Shown: positions 46,395 to 55,228 of the stretch, piece after piece
How positions within the stretch are numbered: the stretch's first letter is position 1
Layout: each line of letters starts with the position of its first letter
Assembly: GCF_022763345.1 (NCBI RefSeq)
Contig: NZ_JALEGS010000017.1
Span: 1-64,000 of the forward strand
Direction of reading: 5' to 3'
Source of the DNA: Phaeodactylibacter sp.
GTDB lineage: Bacteria > Bacteroidota > Bacteroidia > Chitinophagales > Saprospiraceae
DNA length: 64,000 bases
The notes under the pieces: model-generated
What the model was told of the DNA's origin: nothing
The model's database searches: none
The model's input: only the letters and a program-made list of their open reading frames with translations
Made by a program: the position numbers and the translations under genes

Positions 46395-46434
46395 AAAAAG
46401 CTGATCTGACCCCAATCAGGGGCGATCAGCTTTT
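46395..46434 (-). terminator. Terminator downstream of the exported helical protein
   Basis: The arms aaaagctgatc (46396-46406) and gatcagctttt (46424-46434) are perfect complements over 11 bases, and the inner acccc/gggg extends the stem. On the minus strand the hairpin ends in a run of T. It lies 55 bases past the stop of the upstream gene. Confidence 0.85.
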
Positions 46435-46488
46435 CGCGGGACAGGAATAGCTCTAGTGCGCTATTCCTTTACATGGAAGCAAGTTGGT

Positions 46489-47493
46489 CTATCGAATGTC
46501 GTACTTTTCGTAACTATCCATTGCAATATTTTTGGACAAGGCGTTCATCGCTCTTTGCGCATGATCAAAAAAGGCATAGACTTTTTCTTCCTGATCAGTC
46601 ATTAACTGACTTGGGTTGATCGCACTTGCTGCTTTATTGAGGTGCTTGATTTGATTGTTGGAAAGCACAACGTTAGCTTCTTCTTTAATATCAGCTACCA
46701 ATGCAGCTGTGTGTTCGAAAGCTTTTTTTGCTTTGTCCGCGTGTTCTGTGGAGGTCCAGTTTTTAGTCAGGTCCTTCGCCAGACTCATAATGTCGGATTT
46801 ACGTTGTTCAAAGTTATCTACATCAATTCCCTCCATCATGACCATGGACTCCGCATAATTCATCAGTTTTTTTAACCCATTGTAGGTATATTCATGATCG
46901 AGACTTACTTCTCCATCAACATTTATGGCTTTCCAGTTGTCAAAAGCTTCTTTTTCCACATCGTAGGCAATCTTGATGGGTTCAAGTTCCACCATTACCG
47001 GCATAACTTCTACAAGTTGAGCACGGGCTATACGGCTGCGATAGGATTCCTCGATGTCGAAAAAGCGCATCGCTTTCTCATAGGGAATCAGGTCTTCCAG
47101 TTTGTCGAAGTAATTATTTTTCAACTGCATTTCATCAATATCGATTTGCCAGTAATCTTCGACAAATTCAGCACGTTCTTCATTCTTGTCTTCTTCGGAG
47201 TCATTTTCAGCAAGTTCCTTCCTGTATTTTTCAACCATCTCGCGGCGGTCTTCCATCAGCTCAGCTTGCTCCTCCATGTAGTCCATGTATACTGGAGTAA
47301 AGTCAATGATTTGTTCTTCGGTAAGACCAAGGGTGTTAATGGCTAAAGCCCTGAGGTTGACTTCATAGGCATTCTTGATCATCCTTTCATAAGTTTCTGC
47401 TGAAACTTCCTCATCGTTGTTTTTCTGACCAAATGCCAGGGTACTGAGTCCAAGCACTAAAACAAATGTGATTGATAAGTATCTCATTTTCAA
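46489..47493 (-). CDS. Exported helical protein of unknown function
   Basis: A 334-residue protein with a signal peptide (YLSITFVLVLGLSTLAFG). The mature part is almost wholly helical and highly charged (for example RKELAENDSEEDKNEERAEF), with no known motif. An early segment (INTLGLTEEQIIDFTPVYMD) recalls the LTxxQ pattern of Spy/CpxP-type periplasmic proteins, but the match is weak. Strong terminators lie on both sides, so the gene is probably transcribed alone. I do not recognise a family. Confidence 0.7.
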   Translation of the reverse strand: MKMRYLSITFVLVLGLSTLAFGQKNNDEEVSAETYERMIKNAYEVNLRALAINTLGLTEEQIIDFTPVYMDYMEEQAELMEDRREMVEKYRKELAENDSEEDKNEERAEFVEDYWQIDIDEMQLKNNYFDKLEDLIPYEKAMRFFDIEESYRSRIARAQLVEVMPVMVELEPIKIAYDVEKEAFDNWKAINVDGEVSLDHEYTYNGLKKLMNYAESMVMMEGIDVDNFEQRKSDIMSLAKDLTKNWTSTEHADKAKKAFEHTAALVADIKEEANVVLSNNQIKHLNKAASAINPSQLMTDQEEKVYAFFDHAQRAMNALSKNIAMDSYEKYDIR

Positions 47494-47559
47494 TTGGTTG
47501 TTTAGAATTATCTAATGCGCCTTTTGAACTGATGAGGGCTACAGATGTTTGGCCTAAAT

Positions 47560-47607
47560 CAAAAAAAATAAAAAAAAACGCAGCCTTCCGCTTAGGAGGA
47601 CTGCGTT
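47560..47607 (-). terminator. Rho-independent terminator of the SH3-like exported protein gene
   Basis: On the minus strand the stem aacgcag/ctgcgtt, extended by ccttcc-type pairing around 47584-47600, is followed by two long T tracts broken by one A. It lies 41 bases past the stop of the upstream gene, and is the clearest terminator of this region. Confidence 0.85.
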
Positions 47608-47647
47608 GTACTTCGTTTTTTGGGTAGCCGGAATAGTAGCGGATAAG

Positions 47648-48535
47648 CTATTTAGCGTTTGCGTTTCGGGTCGGTTCCATAACTATTTCCGCCCGGTCGT
47701 TTTGGCTGTCTAGCGGTCGGCATTTCCAGACGGGAGCGTAGTCTTTGCCTTCATGGCTGTACTGGCAGACTTGTGCGGAAGCGCCCTGATTAACGATGAA
47801 AGATTCGCTGGCAATTTCGTGATCAGTGGTGTACTCCGCATGGTAGACGCGGTTAAAGTTAGCACCATCGTAGAAGTAATAGGCTTTTTCAATGCCTGCC
47901 CAGCATCCCACTGTCATGGTACTGGCTTCGATGACCGGGAAGCCCTGTGGGGTGTTGATGACCCGGAGGAGGGAGCTCGAAGCACAATCCTCAAACAGGC
48001 AGAGCCCGGGCACTGTGCTTGCGGTCAATAGTCTGCCATCCTGCACCAGGCGCAGTTCACCGTTGATATCTCTCAATTTTTTCCGCTCATGCGAGGAAAT
48101 GCCCAGCAGGAGGTACTCAGGCGTTTGGTCCTTGTTCAGGTCGGCGCGGTGGTAGCTTTTGGCAATGTCAGCGCCCCAGACGTAGCCACGGAAGGGCTTT
48201 CCGTTGGCATCCCGGCCCGTCACCTGATACCAGAAATCACCGTATCCGTTAATCTCGTCTTCCGGGAGGAAGTAGTCGTCATTGTAGCTAAGGTTCGTTA
48301 CCGGAAAAGCCAGCGGCAGGGTGGTCAGTACTTCAGCATCCCGGCAGGGGCCTTCGTGTACTTTAGTGTCGGCGGTAAAGGTATAAAGCGTCGTATTCGA
48401 TTCGTAGTGGTCAGCCACCTGCGACTGCTCGTGGAACCAGTCGTAGTAGCCTTCGAGGTCATGGCTGACGAAGCGTTCCTGTGCGGGGGTAGCCTGTACG
48501 GCAAAAAGGGCGGAGAGGAGGAGGAAGTTCTTCAT
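47648..48535 (-). CDS. Exported protein with SH3-like domain, function unknown
   Basis: A 295-residue exported protein: signal MKNFLLLSALFAVQATPAQ. Residues 50-125 resemble a bacterial SH3-like domain (TKVHEGPCRDAEVLTTLPLA, then DFWYQVTGRDANGKPFRGYV). A following segment (RADLNKDQTPEYLLLG) is like an FG-GAP/VCBS strand with an Asp-rich turn. The C-terminal half has several cysteines (LCLFEDCASSS and MTVGCWAGIE) that could form disulfides. Its role is not known. It is divergent from the DUF4174 gene. Confidence 0.65.
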   Translation of the reverse strand: MKNFLLLSALFAVQATPAQERFVSHDLEGYYDWFHEQSQVADHYESNTTLYTFTADTKVHEGPCRDAEVLTTLPLAFPVTNLSYNDDYFLPEDEINGYGDFWYQVTGRDANGKPFRGYVWGADIAKSYHRADLNKDQTPEYLLLGISSHERKKLRDINGELRLVQDGRLLTASTVPGLCLFEDCASSSLLRVINTPQGFPVIEASTMTVGCWAGIEKAYYFYDGANFNRVYHAEYTTDHEIASESFIVNQGASAQVCQYSHEGKDYAPVWKCRPLDSQNDRAEIVMEPTRNANAK

Positions 48536-48656
48536 GGGTGAAAGGGATTTGAGACGTTTTAGTAAACAATTACGGGCATTCAGTTATTGCCTTGACTAGC
48601 AGGAAATTCTGATTTTTCAGAAAAGCAATGCAGTCATTTGAAGTAAAGCGAGAATT

Positions 48657-49091
48657 ATGAAGAAGTTCGTTTGGTTTATTGGGTCTTTATTGTTCGCTCA
48701 TTTGGGGAGTGCACAGCCCCTGCAACAGCACCTTTGGGCGCACCGGGTCGTTTTGCTGCTGGCTCCTGACAAGGAGGAGCCCGCATTCCGGCAGCAAATT
48801 GACCTTTGGACGGCAACTCCCGAAGAAGTCACAGACCGCGACCTGGTTTTGTACCAGCTTTTCTCAGATGCCGGCATTGCCCCTGAGGGAGCCTCCCTGC
48901 GCCCCGAAATACGCGCCTCGCTATTGGACAAATACGGACCGGTACCGGAAAGCGGATTAAAATTTGTGTTGATTGGAAAGGACGGTACAATCAAAACAGA
49001 ACAGGATGATGTCGTGCTAATGTCAGAACTTTTCGGCCGCATCGATCAAATGCCCATGCGCCGCGCGGAAATGCGCCGACGTAAAAACTAG
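48657..49091 (+). CDS. DUF4174-family exported protein
   Basis: A 144-residue protein with a signal peptide (FVWFIGSLLFAHLGSAQ). The mature part fits DUF4174: LWAHRVVLLLAPDKEEPAFR at the start, RDLVLYQLFSDAG in the middle, and FVLIGKDGTIKTEQDDVV, which has a thioredoxin-like strand pattern without cysteines. Members are short periplasmic proteins of unknown function. The gene lies between a divergent exported protein and the S41 protease, which has its own promoter. Confidence 0.75.
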   Translation: MKKFVWFIGSLLFAHLGSAQPLQQHLWAHRVVLLLAPDKEEPAFRQQIDLWTATPEEVTDRDLVLYQLFSDAGIAPEGASLRPEIRASLLDKYGPVPESGLKFVLIGKDGTIKTEQDDVVLMSELFGRIDQMPMRRAEMRRRKN

Positions 49092-49095
49092 CGGA

Positions 49096-49124
49096 TTTGA
49101 GCAACATTAAATCCCCTATTTTTG
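49096..49124 (+). promoter_or_regulatory. Promoter of the S41 protease / FetAB-like operon
   Basis: A tttg box (49096-49099) and tatttttg (49117-49124), matching TAnnTTTG, are separated by 17 bases. This is close to the Bacteroidota primary promoter consensus. The protease start codon lies 93 bases downstream. Confidence 0.65.
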
Positions 49125-49217
49125 TATTAACCTGGTAATTTACGAACTACCGCCTCAGTCCGCCGAAGCCATTGCATTTGACTTTTTTTTGCGAAATCAT
49201 TACACCCTGTCCCGAAC

Positions 49218-50882
49218 ATGCATCAAGATCGACCTTCAGCTCCGAATAAACTCAGTATCTGGCTCCCTCTGTTGTTTGCCATTGTGCTTGTCACCGGTAT
49301 GCTCTTGGGCATGCGTATGCAGTCCAATATGCCCAAGCTTGTGGTGGAGCAGGAAGCCCCCGGCCCCGAAGGCATCGGGCAGGGCAAAATAGAGGAAATA
49401 CTGCGCTATGTGGAGGCTAAATACGTGGACGCCATTGATAAGGAAGCGCTCACACAGGAAGTTATTGACGACCTCCTCTCCCGCCTCGATCCTCATTCCA
49501 ACTACATTTCCGCGGAAGAACTGCAAGCCGTCAACGAACAGCTCAAAGGCAATTTTGATGGCATAGGCGTGGAATTTATGGTTTTGGATGACACCATCGT
49601 AGTCGTTACTCCCCTCGCCGGCGGGCCCTCCGAAACGGCGGGCATCCTCTCCGGCGACCGCATTGTGCAAATTGCTGACTCCACCATCGCCGGGGTAGGC
49701 ATGGACTCCGATGATATTATCAAAATGCTGAGGGGCGAAAAGGGAACAGACGTGCAAATCGGTATCCTGCGCGGCAAGGAAACCAAGTTGCGGCAGTTTA
49801 CGGTGACCCGGGATGAAATCCCTATGAATAGCGTGGACGTGGCCTACATGCTGGACACCAATACCGGTTACATTAAGGTCAACCGCTTTAGCGCAACGAC
49901 CTATGAAGAATTTATGAAAGCACTGGAAGAGCTGGTGGAGAATCAGGGCATGGAAGATCTCGTGCTCGACCTCCGGCACAATCCCGGGGGCTACCTTCAG
50001 CAGGCCACCAATATGCTCAGTCAGCTGTTCAAGGAAAAAGACCAACTTCTGGTCTACACCGAAGGCGATGCCGTCAGCCGCAGCGAGTATACATCCACCG
50101 GGCGCAACTTCTTCGATGTGGAGGACATCGTTGTGTTGATTGATGAGGGCTCCGCTTCGGCCAGTGAGATTGTAGCGGGGGCGATTCAGGACCACGACCG
50201 GGGCGTAATTATTGGCCGGCGTTCCTTTGGGAAGGGGCTGGTGCAGGAACAGTACAAACTCCGCGATGGAGCTGCTCTGCGCCTTACCGTTGCCCGCTAC
50301 TACACACCCTCTGGCCGTTCCATCCAAAAGCCCTACGATGACCCTGAGGCTTACGAGCATGAGATGTACGACCGCTACGAGACTGGAGAAATGGAAGCTG
50401 CCCGGAATATGCTGATACAGGACTCCACCGAATACTATACCGACAACGGGCGGATCGTCTACGGCGGTGGTGGCATCATGCCCGATGTATTCGTGCCCAT
50501 TGACACCCTCAGCCTGGATGAAGACTACCTGACGCTCCGGCAATACGTACCGCAGTACGTTTTCCGCTACCTGGGCGAAGCAGCAGACCCCGCTGCCCTT
50601 GCAGAACAAGGGCTGGACCGTTTCATTGCCACCTTCACCGTCGATGATGCTATGTTGCAGGGACTGATTACTTACGCTGAGGAACATGGGGACCCTCTTG
50701 CCGCAGCCGAACTGAGTGAGCCCGTCAGGCACGCCGCCAGGCATATGCTCAAAGCCCGCATTGCCAAACAGCTCTTCGAGGATGAGGGCTACTACAAAGT
50801 GTGGAATATGGAAGATGCGATGGTAAAGGAAGCCCTGAAAGCCATTGCCCGCTCCACTTCCCTTACCGCCAGTCAGCAATAA
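49218..50882 (+). CDS. S41-family C-terminal processing peptidase
   Basis: A 554-residue tail-specific protease. A single membrane segment (IWLPLLFAIVLVTGMLLGM, near 13-31) anchors it with the body outside the cytoplasm. A PDZ domain lies at about 105-190 (GIGVEFMVLDDTIVVVTPLA and AGILSGDRIVQIADST). The protease core has LVLDLRHNPGGYLQQA, the serine motif GSASASE at 311-317, and RRSFGKGLVQEQ with the catalytic lysine. The Ser/Lys dyad is intact. Such CtpA-type enzymes trim exported proteins or the cell-wall hydrolase system. Two ABC-transporter genes follow within a few bases and may be co-transcribed. Confidence 0.92.
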   Translation: MHQDRPSAPNKLSIWLPLLFAIVLVTGMLLGMRMQSNMPKLVVEQEAPGPEGIGQGKIEEILRYVEAKYVDAIDKEALTQEVIDDLLSRLDPHSNYISAEELQAVNEQLKGNFDGIGVEFMVLDDTIVVVTPLAGGPSETAGILSGDRIVQIADSTIAGVGMDSDDIIKMLRGEKGTDVQIGILRGKETKLRQFTVTRDEIPMNSVDVAYMLDTNTGYIKVNRFSATTYEEFMKALEELVENQGMEDLVLDLRHNPGGYLQQATNMLSQLFKEKDQLLVYTEGDAVSRSEYTSTGRNFFDVEDIVVLIDEGSASASEIVAGAIQDHDRGVIIGRRSFGKGLVQEQYKLRDGAALRLTVARYYTPSGRSIQKPYDDPEAYEHEMYDRYETGEMEAARNMLIQDSTEYYTDNGRIVYGGGGIMPDVFVPIDTLSLDEDYLTLRQYVPQYVFRYLGEAADPAALAEQGLDRFIATFTVDDAMLQGLITYAEEHGDPLAAAELSEPVRHAARHMLKARIAKQLFEDEGYYKVWNMEDAMVKEALKAIARSTSLTASQQ

Positions 50883-50890
50883 CTCAGGAT

Positions 50891-51517
50891 ATGGAAGTCC
50901 GGCTGGAGCACATCACGGTAAGCTTTGGTCAAAAGACGGTGTTTGATGACTTTTCCCTGCACCTTACAGCCGGTACTCACCTACTTGTTCAGGGGCCTTC
51001 CGGGAGCGGAAAGAGTACGCTGCTTCGCTTGCTTCTGGGGTTTTGTATCCCTGACAAAGGGAGTATCCACATTGGTGGGAAGCCGCTGAATGCACAAACG
51101 GTCTGGTTGCTCCGGCAATCGGTAGCCTATGTGCCGCAGCAGCTGCCAAGGGTGGAAGGTACTGCCTGGCAATTGCTGGAGCAGGTCCATCAGTTTGAGG
51201 CTAATCAGCGTGCAGATTTTTCTGAACAAACGATACTAAGCTACTTCGAACGCTTCGGGCTGCAGCCCGGACAACTGAAACAGCCGGTTCGGGAGTTATC
51301 CGGGGGTGAGCAACAGCGCCTGGCGCTCATCGGCGCCTTGCTGCTGGACCGCCCGCTGTTGTTACTGGACGAAGCTACCTCAGCAGTGGATTCAGACCGC
51401 AAAACACAGATGATGGACTACATCTCCAACCTGAAAGAAAAGACCGCGATCATCGTTGCCCACGACCCGGGTTGGCAGGCTGACCAAACCCTTGACCTCA
51501 CCTCAACGCATTCCTGA
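50891..51517 (+). CDS. ABC transporter ATP-binding protein (FetA/YbbL-like)
   Basis: A 208-residue ATPase. Walker A is GPSGSGKSTLLRLLLG near residue 37, the signature is ELSGGEQQRLALIGALLLDR, and Walker B is LLLLDEATSAVD. The start ATG at 50891 is chosen over upstream in-frame starts because the family begins MEVRLEHITVSFG, and it lies 8 bases after the protease stop. It overlaps the permease gene by one base (TGATGG). By pairing with the FetB-type permease it resembles the iron-exporter ATPase of Escherichia coli. Confidence 0.88.
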   Translation: MEVRLEHITVSFGQKTVFDDFSLHLTAGTHLLVQGPSGSGKSTLLRLLLGFCIPDKGSIHIGGKPLNAQTVWLLRQSVAYVPQQLPRVEGTAWQLLEQVHQFEANQRADFSEQTILSYFERFGLQPGQLKQPVRELSGGEQQRLALIGALLLDRPLLLLDEATSAVDSDRKTQMMDYISNLKEKTAIIVAHDPGWQADQTLDLTSTHS

Positions 51518-52311
51518 TGGACCAATCTGTACCCATATCGCTGTGGGCGATGGCTGCCTTTTACGCCCTGCTGCTGATCCCGGCCGGGCTGATCTGGTAT
51601 TTCCGTTTGGGCATGCTTCGGCGCATGGCCGTGGCGGTGGTGCGCATGACGGTGCAGCTGACTCTGGTCGGCGTCCTGCTGATCTACTGGTTCCGCTGGG
51701 ACAATATGTGGCTGAATTTGCTCTGGGTGGTGGCTATGGTGGGCTTTGCTGCGAGCTCGGCGGTTCAGAACAGCGCGCTCCAATTGCGTGTCTTTTTTGT
51801 GCCGGTCTTTCTGGCACTGCTGGTCAGTGGGCTTGGGGTGCTGCTGTTGTTCAATGCGCTTGTCCTGCCGGTATCGGATATCTTTTCGGCTCAGTACCTG
51901 ATCATTATCGGGGGGATGTTGCTGGGCAATGCCCTCAAGGGTATCGTGATTGGGCTTTCTGATTTTTACCAGCGTCTGCAGGATCAGCAGGATACTTACC
52001 GGTACTACCTGGCTGCGGGGGCGTCTCGCTGGGAAGCGCTGATCCCTTTCTTCCGCAACAGCCTGCAGGCGGCGCTGAACCCTTCGGTGGCGAGTATGGC
52101 GACGATGGGGGTGGTCTTTCTGCCGGGGATGATGACGGGGCAGATCATCGGCGGGGCGACACCGGATACGGCTATTCGTTATCAGCTGGCGATTATGGTC
52201 GTGATTTTTGTCTGTATTGCGCTGAGTGTGGTGCTGGGGGTGGCTTTCAGCCTGGGGCGCAGCTTTGATGCGTATGGCAATTTGCGGGGGGAGGTGTTTC
52301 GGCCGGCTTAG
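51517..52311 (+). CDS. FetB-like ABC permease (UPF0014)
   Basis: A 264-residue permease with seven or so hydrophobic segments. The UPF0014 signatures are seen at RMAVAVVRMTVQLTLVGVLL, QYLIIIGGMLLGNALKG and ATMGVVFLPGMMTGQIIGGA. The Escherichia coli homologue, FetB (YbbM), works with FetA in iron export and oxidative-stress tolerance. Family identity is strong; metal export in this organism is inferred. The 3' end faces a cluster of hairpin repeats. Confidence 0.88.
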   Translation: MDQSVPISLWAMAAFYALLLIPAGLIWYFRLGMLRRMAVAVVRMTVQLTLVGVLLIYWFRWDNMWLNLLWVVAMVGFAASSAVQNSALQLRVFFVPVFLALLVSGLGVLLLFNALVLPVSDIFSAQYLIIIGGMLLGNALKGIVIGLSDFYQRLQDQQDTYRYYLAAGASRWEALIPFFRNSLQAALNPSVASMATMGVVFLPGMMTGQIIGGATPDTAIRYQLAIMVVIFVCIALSVVLGVAFSLGRSFDAYGNLRGEVFRPA

Positions 52312-52713
52312 GGTCTCGGCTGCCTGGGGTTAACCTGCGACTTCTACGAAGTCGGGTAAGGTGTGGTGTTTGGAGGTTAGTAAAATAGAACTTCTACGAA
52401 GTCCTGCTGTGGTGGAAAGTGGTGCCTGCACGTTGAAGCACAGCAGTTTCATGACAGGCATGAAATGCTTTCGCGGAAGTCAGTCTACCAGTTGTAACTT
52501 GGGAGAGTTACACCCTGCTAATCCTCTCAATACCCGGGGTAACCGACTTCTTGGAAGTCGCATCTTTCTAACCCCGGCAACACCTACACAGCCGACTTCG
52601 TAGAAGTCACATGTTACTAACTCCGGCGACACCTGCGTGATCGACTTCGTAGAAGTCGCACCCAGCCCGTATCACCCGAGCCAGCTACTAATAGAGATGC
52701 TAACATAGCAATT
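52312..52713. repeat. Convergent intergenic region with five CGACTTC-N3-GAAGTCG hairpins
   Basis: This 402-base gap separates two convergent genes. Five copies of a 7-base stem around a 3-base loop occur at 52338-52354, 52390-52403 (shortened), 52544-52560, 52593-52608 (one end mismatched) and 52642-52658. The last two copies belong to a tandem duplication of about 49 bases with shared flanks (taaccccggcaacacct and taactccggcgacacct). The first copy is in the opposite orientation relative to its flank. They resemble REP-type elements or bidirectional terminators. No gene is present. Confidence 0.8.
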
Positions 52714-54339
52714 CTAATACTGCAGAATAATAACCGGCTTCGTCTCCACACTATTTCCCCTGAAGACTTCCACCACGTACATCCCCGCCTGCCAGCGGCT
52801 GACATCCACTTCCAGACGCTTTTCGCGGAAGCGCGCCGGCGTATCGTTATTGCGGTACACCAGTTGCCCGAGCGCATTGTAGATGCGGAACTCGTAAGTC
52901 TCAAAGTCCGGCGATTCGTACTGAATGGTCAGTTGGTCCCGCGCCGGGTTAGGGTAGATGTTGAGCAGGCCCAGGTCGCCCGTACTGCCCCCGCAGGCAT
53001 CGCTAAGCAGGTTCATGGCACTGCGCACATTGAGGCGGCCGCCCGTAGCGGTAATGTCTTCGAAAGCAGGGAAAAGGTCCACGCTTTCAATCAGGATGGA
53101 ACGTATGAAAAGAGCGGTTTCCTTCGGCTTGGTCAGGGCATCAGTAGACAGGAACTCGCAAGGCATGCTGTAAAGCAGCCCAATCGCACCCGAAAGGTGG
53201 GGCGCAGCCGCTGAATTGCCGTTAAAAATGGCATAGCGGTTGAACGGCGCAAGGCTGTAGGAGTTGTCACCGGGTGCCGCCATGTCAATAGCGACCTTGC
53301 CGTAGCCCGACCGGGTAGACTTTTCCTCATCTTCCGTGCCGTTGAGCACTGTAATGATGAAGTCACTTTCGCAGGAAGTCGGCATATCGCCCACCACGTC
53401 AATATCCCTGTTCTCATTGGTTGTGCCGGCACCAGTCAGGACGCCCGCTTCGCCCAGCAGGTCATACATATTGCCCCAAATGGGGTATTCCGAACAAAAG
53501 AAGGGATCGAAAAGGCCAAAAGACGCATTGGTAGCCACCACGAAAGCACCTTCCGCGCCCAGGGTTTCGTTGTAGCGCTGCCGCTGTTCCAGGACATACT
53601 CATAGGCAGAGACGATCCCATCCACCGTGCCGATGCTGAGGTACATGATCTTCGCATTCCAGCACACACCGGCCACACCCTTGTCGTTGTTGGCGGTAGC
53701 TGCCAGCACCCCTGAGACCTGCAAGCCGTGGTCGTCGAAGGCAATTTCAGGGCTGTTGCCGCGAAAATCCCAGCCATTGATGTCATCAACGTATCCGTTA
53801 CCGTCATTGTCCACGCCATCACCGGGGATCTCGTGCGGGTTAGTCCAGGTATTGCCAATGATATCTTCGTGGGAAAGGTCAAAGCCACTATCGACGATCG
53901 CAATAACGATGGTATCCCCGTTGGCAGTGACGCCGCCCTGACCGAAATTCCACACCTCCGGCAGCCCGATGCGCTCCGCCCCCCACTGCCGGTCATATTC
54001 GGGATCATTTGGGGTAGTCCGGAAATCGACCTTGTAGTTGGCGTGTTGGTAAAGAACTTCGGGCTGTTCCTCCAGCCATTGCGACAGCGCATCCGCGGGG
54101 CAGCGGGCAGGGTCGAACTCCAGCAGGTGGATGTTCAGGCTGCGGGCCACTGCTCTCTTTTGGAAAACAGCGCCTTCAAACTTCGCATTGGCGCGTTTGA
54201 GCAGAGGTTGGAGTGCGGTGCCCTCCTTCAGCTGCAGCAGGCGCTGATTTTCAATCTTTCCGGTTTGAGCATCTGCCGGCTGCGCCTGAGCGGTCAGGCT
54301 GAACAGGCTGAGGGCAAGGATAAGGTACAAGTATTTCAT
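52714..54339 (-). CDS. S8 (subtilisin) protease with type A T9SS sorting signal
   Basis: A secreted subtilase of 541 residues with the signal MKYLYLILALSLFSLTAQA. The triad is Asp150 in AIVDSGFDLSHED, His204 in DDHGLQVSG and Ser376 in NGNSAAAPH; here the usual GTS is NGNS. The last 75 residues (IYPNPARDQLTIQYESPDFE to GMYVVEVFRGNSVETK) form the Por-type sorting domain for type IX secretion. It is related to the larger protease at 43.1-46.3 kb: both share VVATNxSxG and SCxSDFxITVxN segments, but it lacks the fibronectin and GEVED modules. It is probably exported to digest protein. Confidence 0.92.
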   Translation of the reverse strand: MKYLYLILALSLFSLTAQAQPADAQTGKIENQRLLQLKEGTALQPLLKRANAKFEGAVFQKRAVARSLNIHLLEFDPARCPADALSQWLEEQPEVLYQHANYKVDFRTTPNDPEYDRQWGAERIGLPEVWNFGQGGVTANGDTIVIAIVDSGFDLSHEDIIGNTWTNPHEIPGDGVDNDGNGYVDDINGWDFRGNSPEIAFDDHGLQVSGVLAATANNDKGVAGVCWNAKIMYLSIGTVDGIVSAYEYVLEQRQRYNETLGAEGAFVVATNASFGLFDPFFCSEYPIWGNMYDLLGEAGVLTGAGTTNENRDIDVVGDMPTSCESDFIITVLNGTEDEEKSTRSGYGKVAIDMAAPGDNSYSLAPFNRYAIFNGNSAAAPHLSGAIGLLYSMPCEFLSTDALTKPKETALFIRSILIESVDLFPAFEDITATGGRLNVRSAMNLLSDACGGSTGDLGLLNIYPNPARDQLTIQYESPDFETYEFRIYNALGQLVYRNNDTPARFREKRLEVDVSRWQAGMYVVEVFRGNSVETKPVIILQY

Positions 54340-54433
54340 GGGCCGTCTGTCTTTGAATCATGTGCAGGGCAATGCACGCCCCGCACCACAAAGATAACGG
54401 ATTCTGCTCAACCGCATTGCCGTGAAATGGACA

Positions 54434-55225
54434 TTAACGCCCCCGCAGCGCCCTGAAGTAGTCCGGGCTTTGCAGCAAACGGCTGCCGTACCAGGAGAAA
54501 AGCTCCCCGTCGATCAGCTGAATGTCCGAAGTCGGGCAGGCCGCCTGTAGCTCCGCGATGTGTTTTTCCTTGAACGGATAGGGCTCGGAAGACAGTAAAA
54601 TGACCTCCGGCTCCCGGGCAGCAATCGCATCCAGGCTGACCTCCGGGTAGCGGCGCTCCCGTGAGAAAACATTGCTAAAGCCAGCCCGCTGCAACATCTC
54701 ATCAATAAAGGTCTCCCGGCCCGCCACCATGTAGGGGTCGCGCCAAATCAGATAAGCTGCGCTCACCTGTGGCAGGCGCTGTACCTGCTGCCCAAGAGCA
54801 ATGAAGGCCCCGTTGATTTTCCCGGCCAGCTCCTCGGCTGCCGGTTGGCGGTCGGTGAGCAGCCCGATCGTGCGGATCATTTCCAGGGCATCTTCCAGGT
54901 CCTCAATATCGCTCATCCACACCGGGTAGTCTTTTTCCAGTGCGCGGATATCTTCCGGGCTGTTCTCTTCCTTGTTGCCGATGATCAGGTTGGGGGACAG
55001 GTCGGCGATGACCTTCATTTTGACTTCCTTGGTGCCGCCCACGCGGGTTTTGCTGCGGAACCAGTCTTCCGGGTGCACACAAAACTTCGTAATGCCTACT
55101 ACCTCCTTGTCCAGGTTCAGTTCGGCCAGCAGCTCCGTTTGGGAAGGCACAAGAGAGACGATCCGCAGCGGGGGCGCCGGCAGTTGCACCTTGCGCCCCA
55201 TTTGGTCAGTGATAATAGGTGGCAT
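54434..55225 (-). CDS. Cobalamin/metal-chelate-binding ABC substrate-binding protein (BtuF-like fold)
   Basis: A 263-residue helical-backbone metal receptor domain. Signatures are RIVSLVPSQTELLAELNLDK, VGGTKEVKMKVIADLSPNLI and PEVSLDAIAAREPEVILLSS. Usual members bind vitamin B12 or siderophores in the periplasm. This one has no recognisable signal peptide or lipobox: the start MPPIITDQMGRKVQLP leads straight into the domain. It may be cytoplasmic or have lost export. No permease is nearby. It starts 3 bases after the SlyD-type isomerase stop on the same strand, which suggests translational coupling. Confidence 0.82.
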   Translation of the reverse strand: MPPIITDQMGRKVQLPAPPLRIVSLVPSQTELLAELNLDKEVVGITKFCVHPEDWFRSKTRVGGTKEVKMKVIADLSPNLIIGNKEENSPEDIRALEKDYPVWMSDIEDLEDALEMIRTIGLLTDRQPAAEELAGKINGAFIALGQQVQRLPQVSAAYLIWRDPYMVAGRETFIDEMLQRAGFSNVFSRERRYPEVSLDAIAAREPEVILLSSEPYPFKEKHIAELQAACPTSDIQLIDGELFSWYGSRLLQSPDYFRALRGR

Positions 55226-55228
55226 AGC

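Noticed and set aside
49236..50879. Long antisense frame of 547 codons opposite the S41 protease
   Set aside because: It is a complete shadow of a well-supported protease gene with intact motifs; the antisense translation has no domain or natural composition.
52338..52658. CRISPR array
   Set aside because: The repeats are only 17 bases, spacing is irregular (about 35 to 140 bases) and orientation varies; no cas genes are near.
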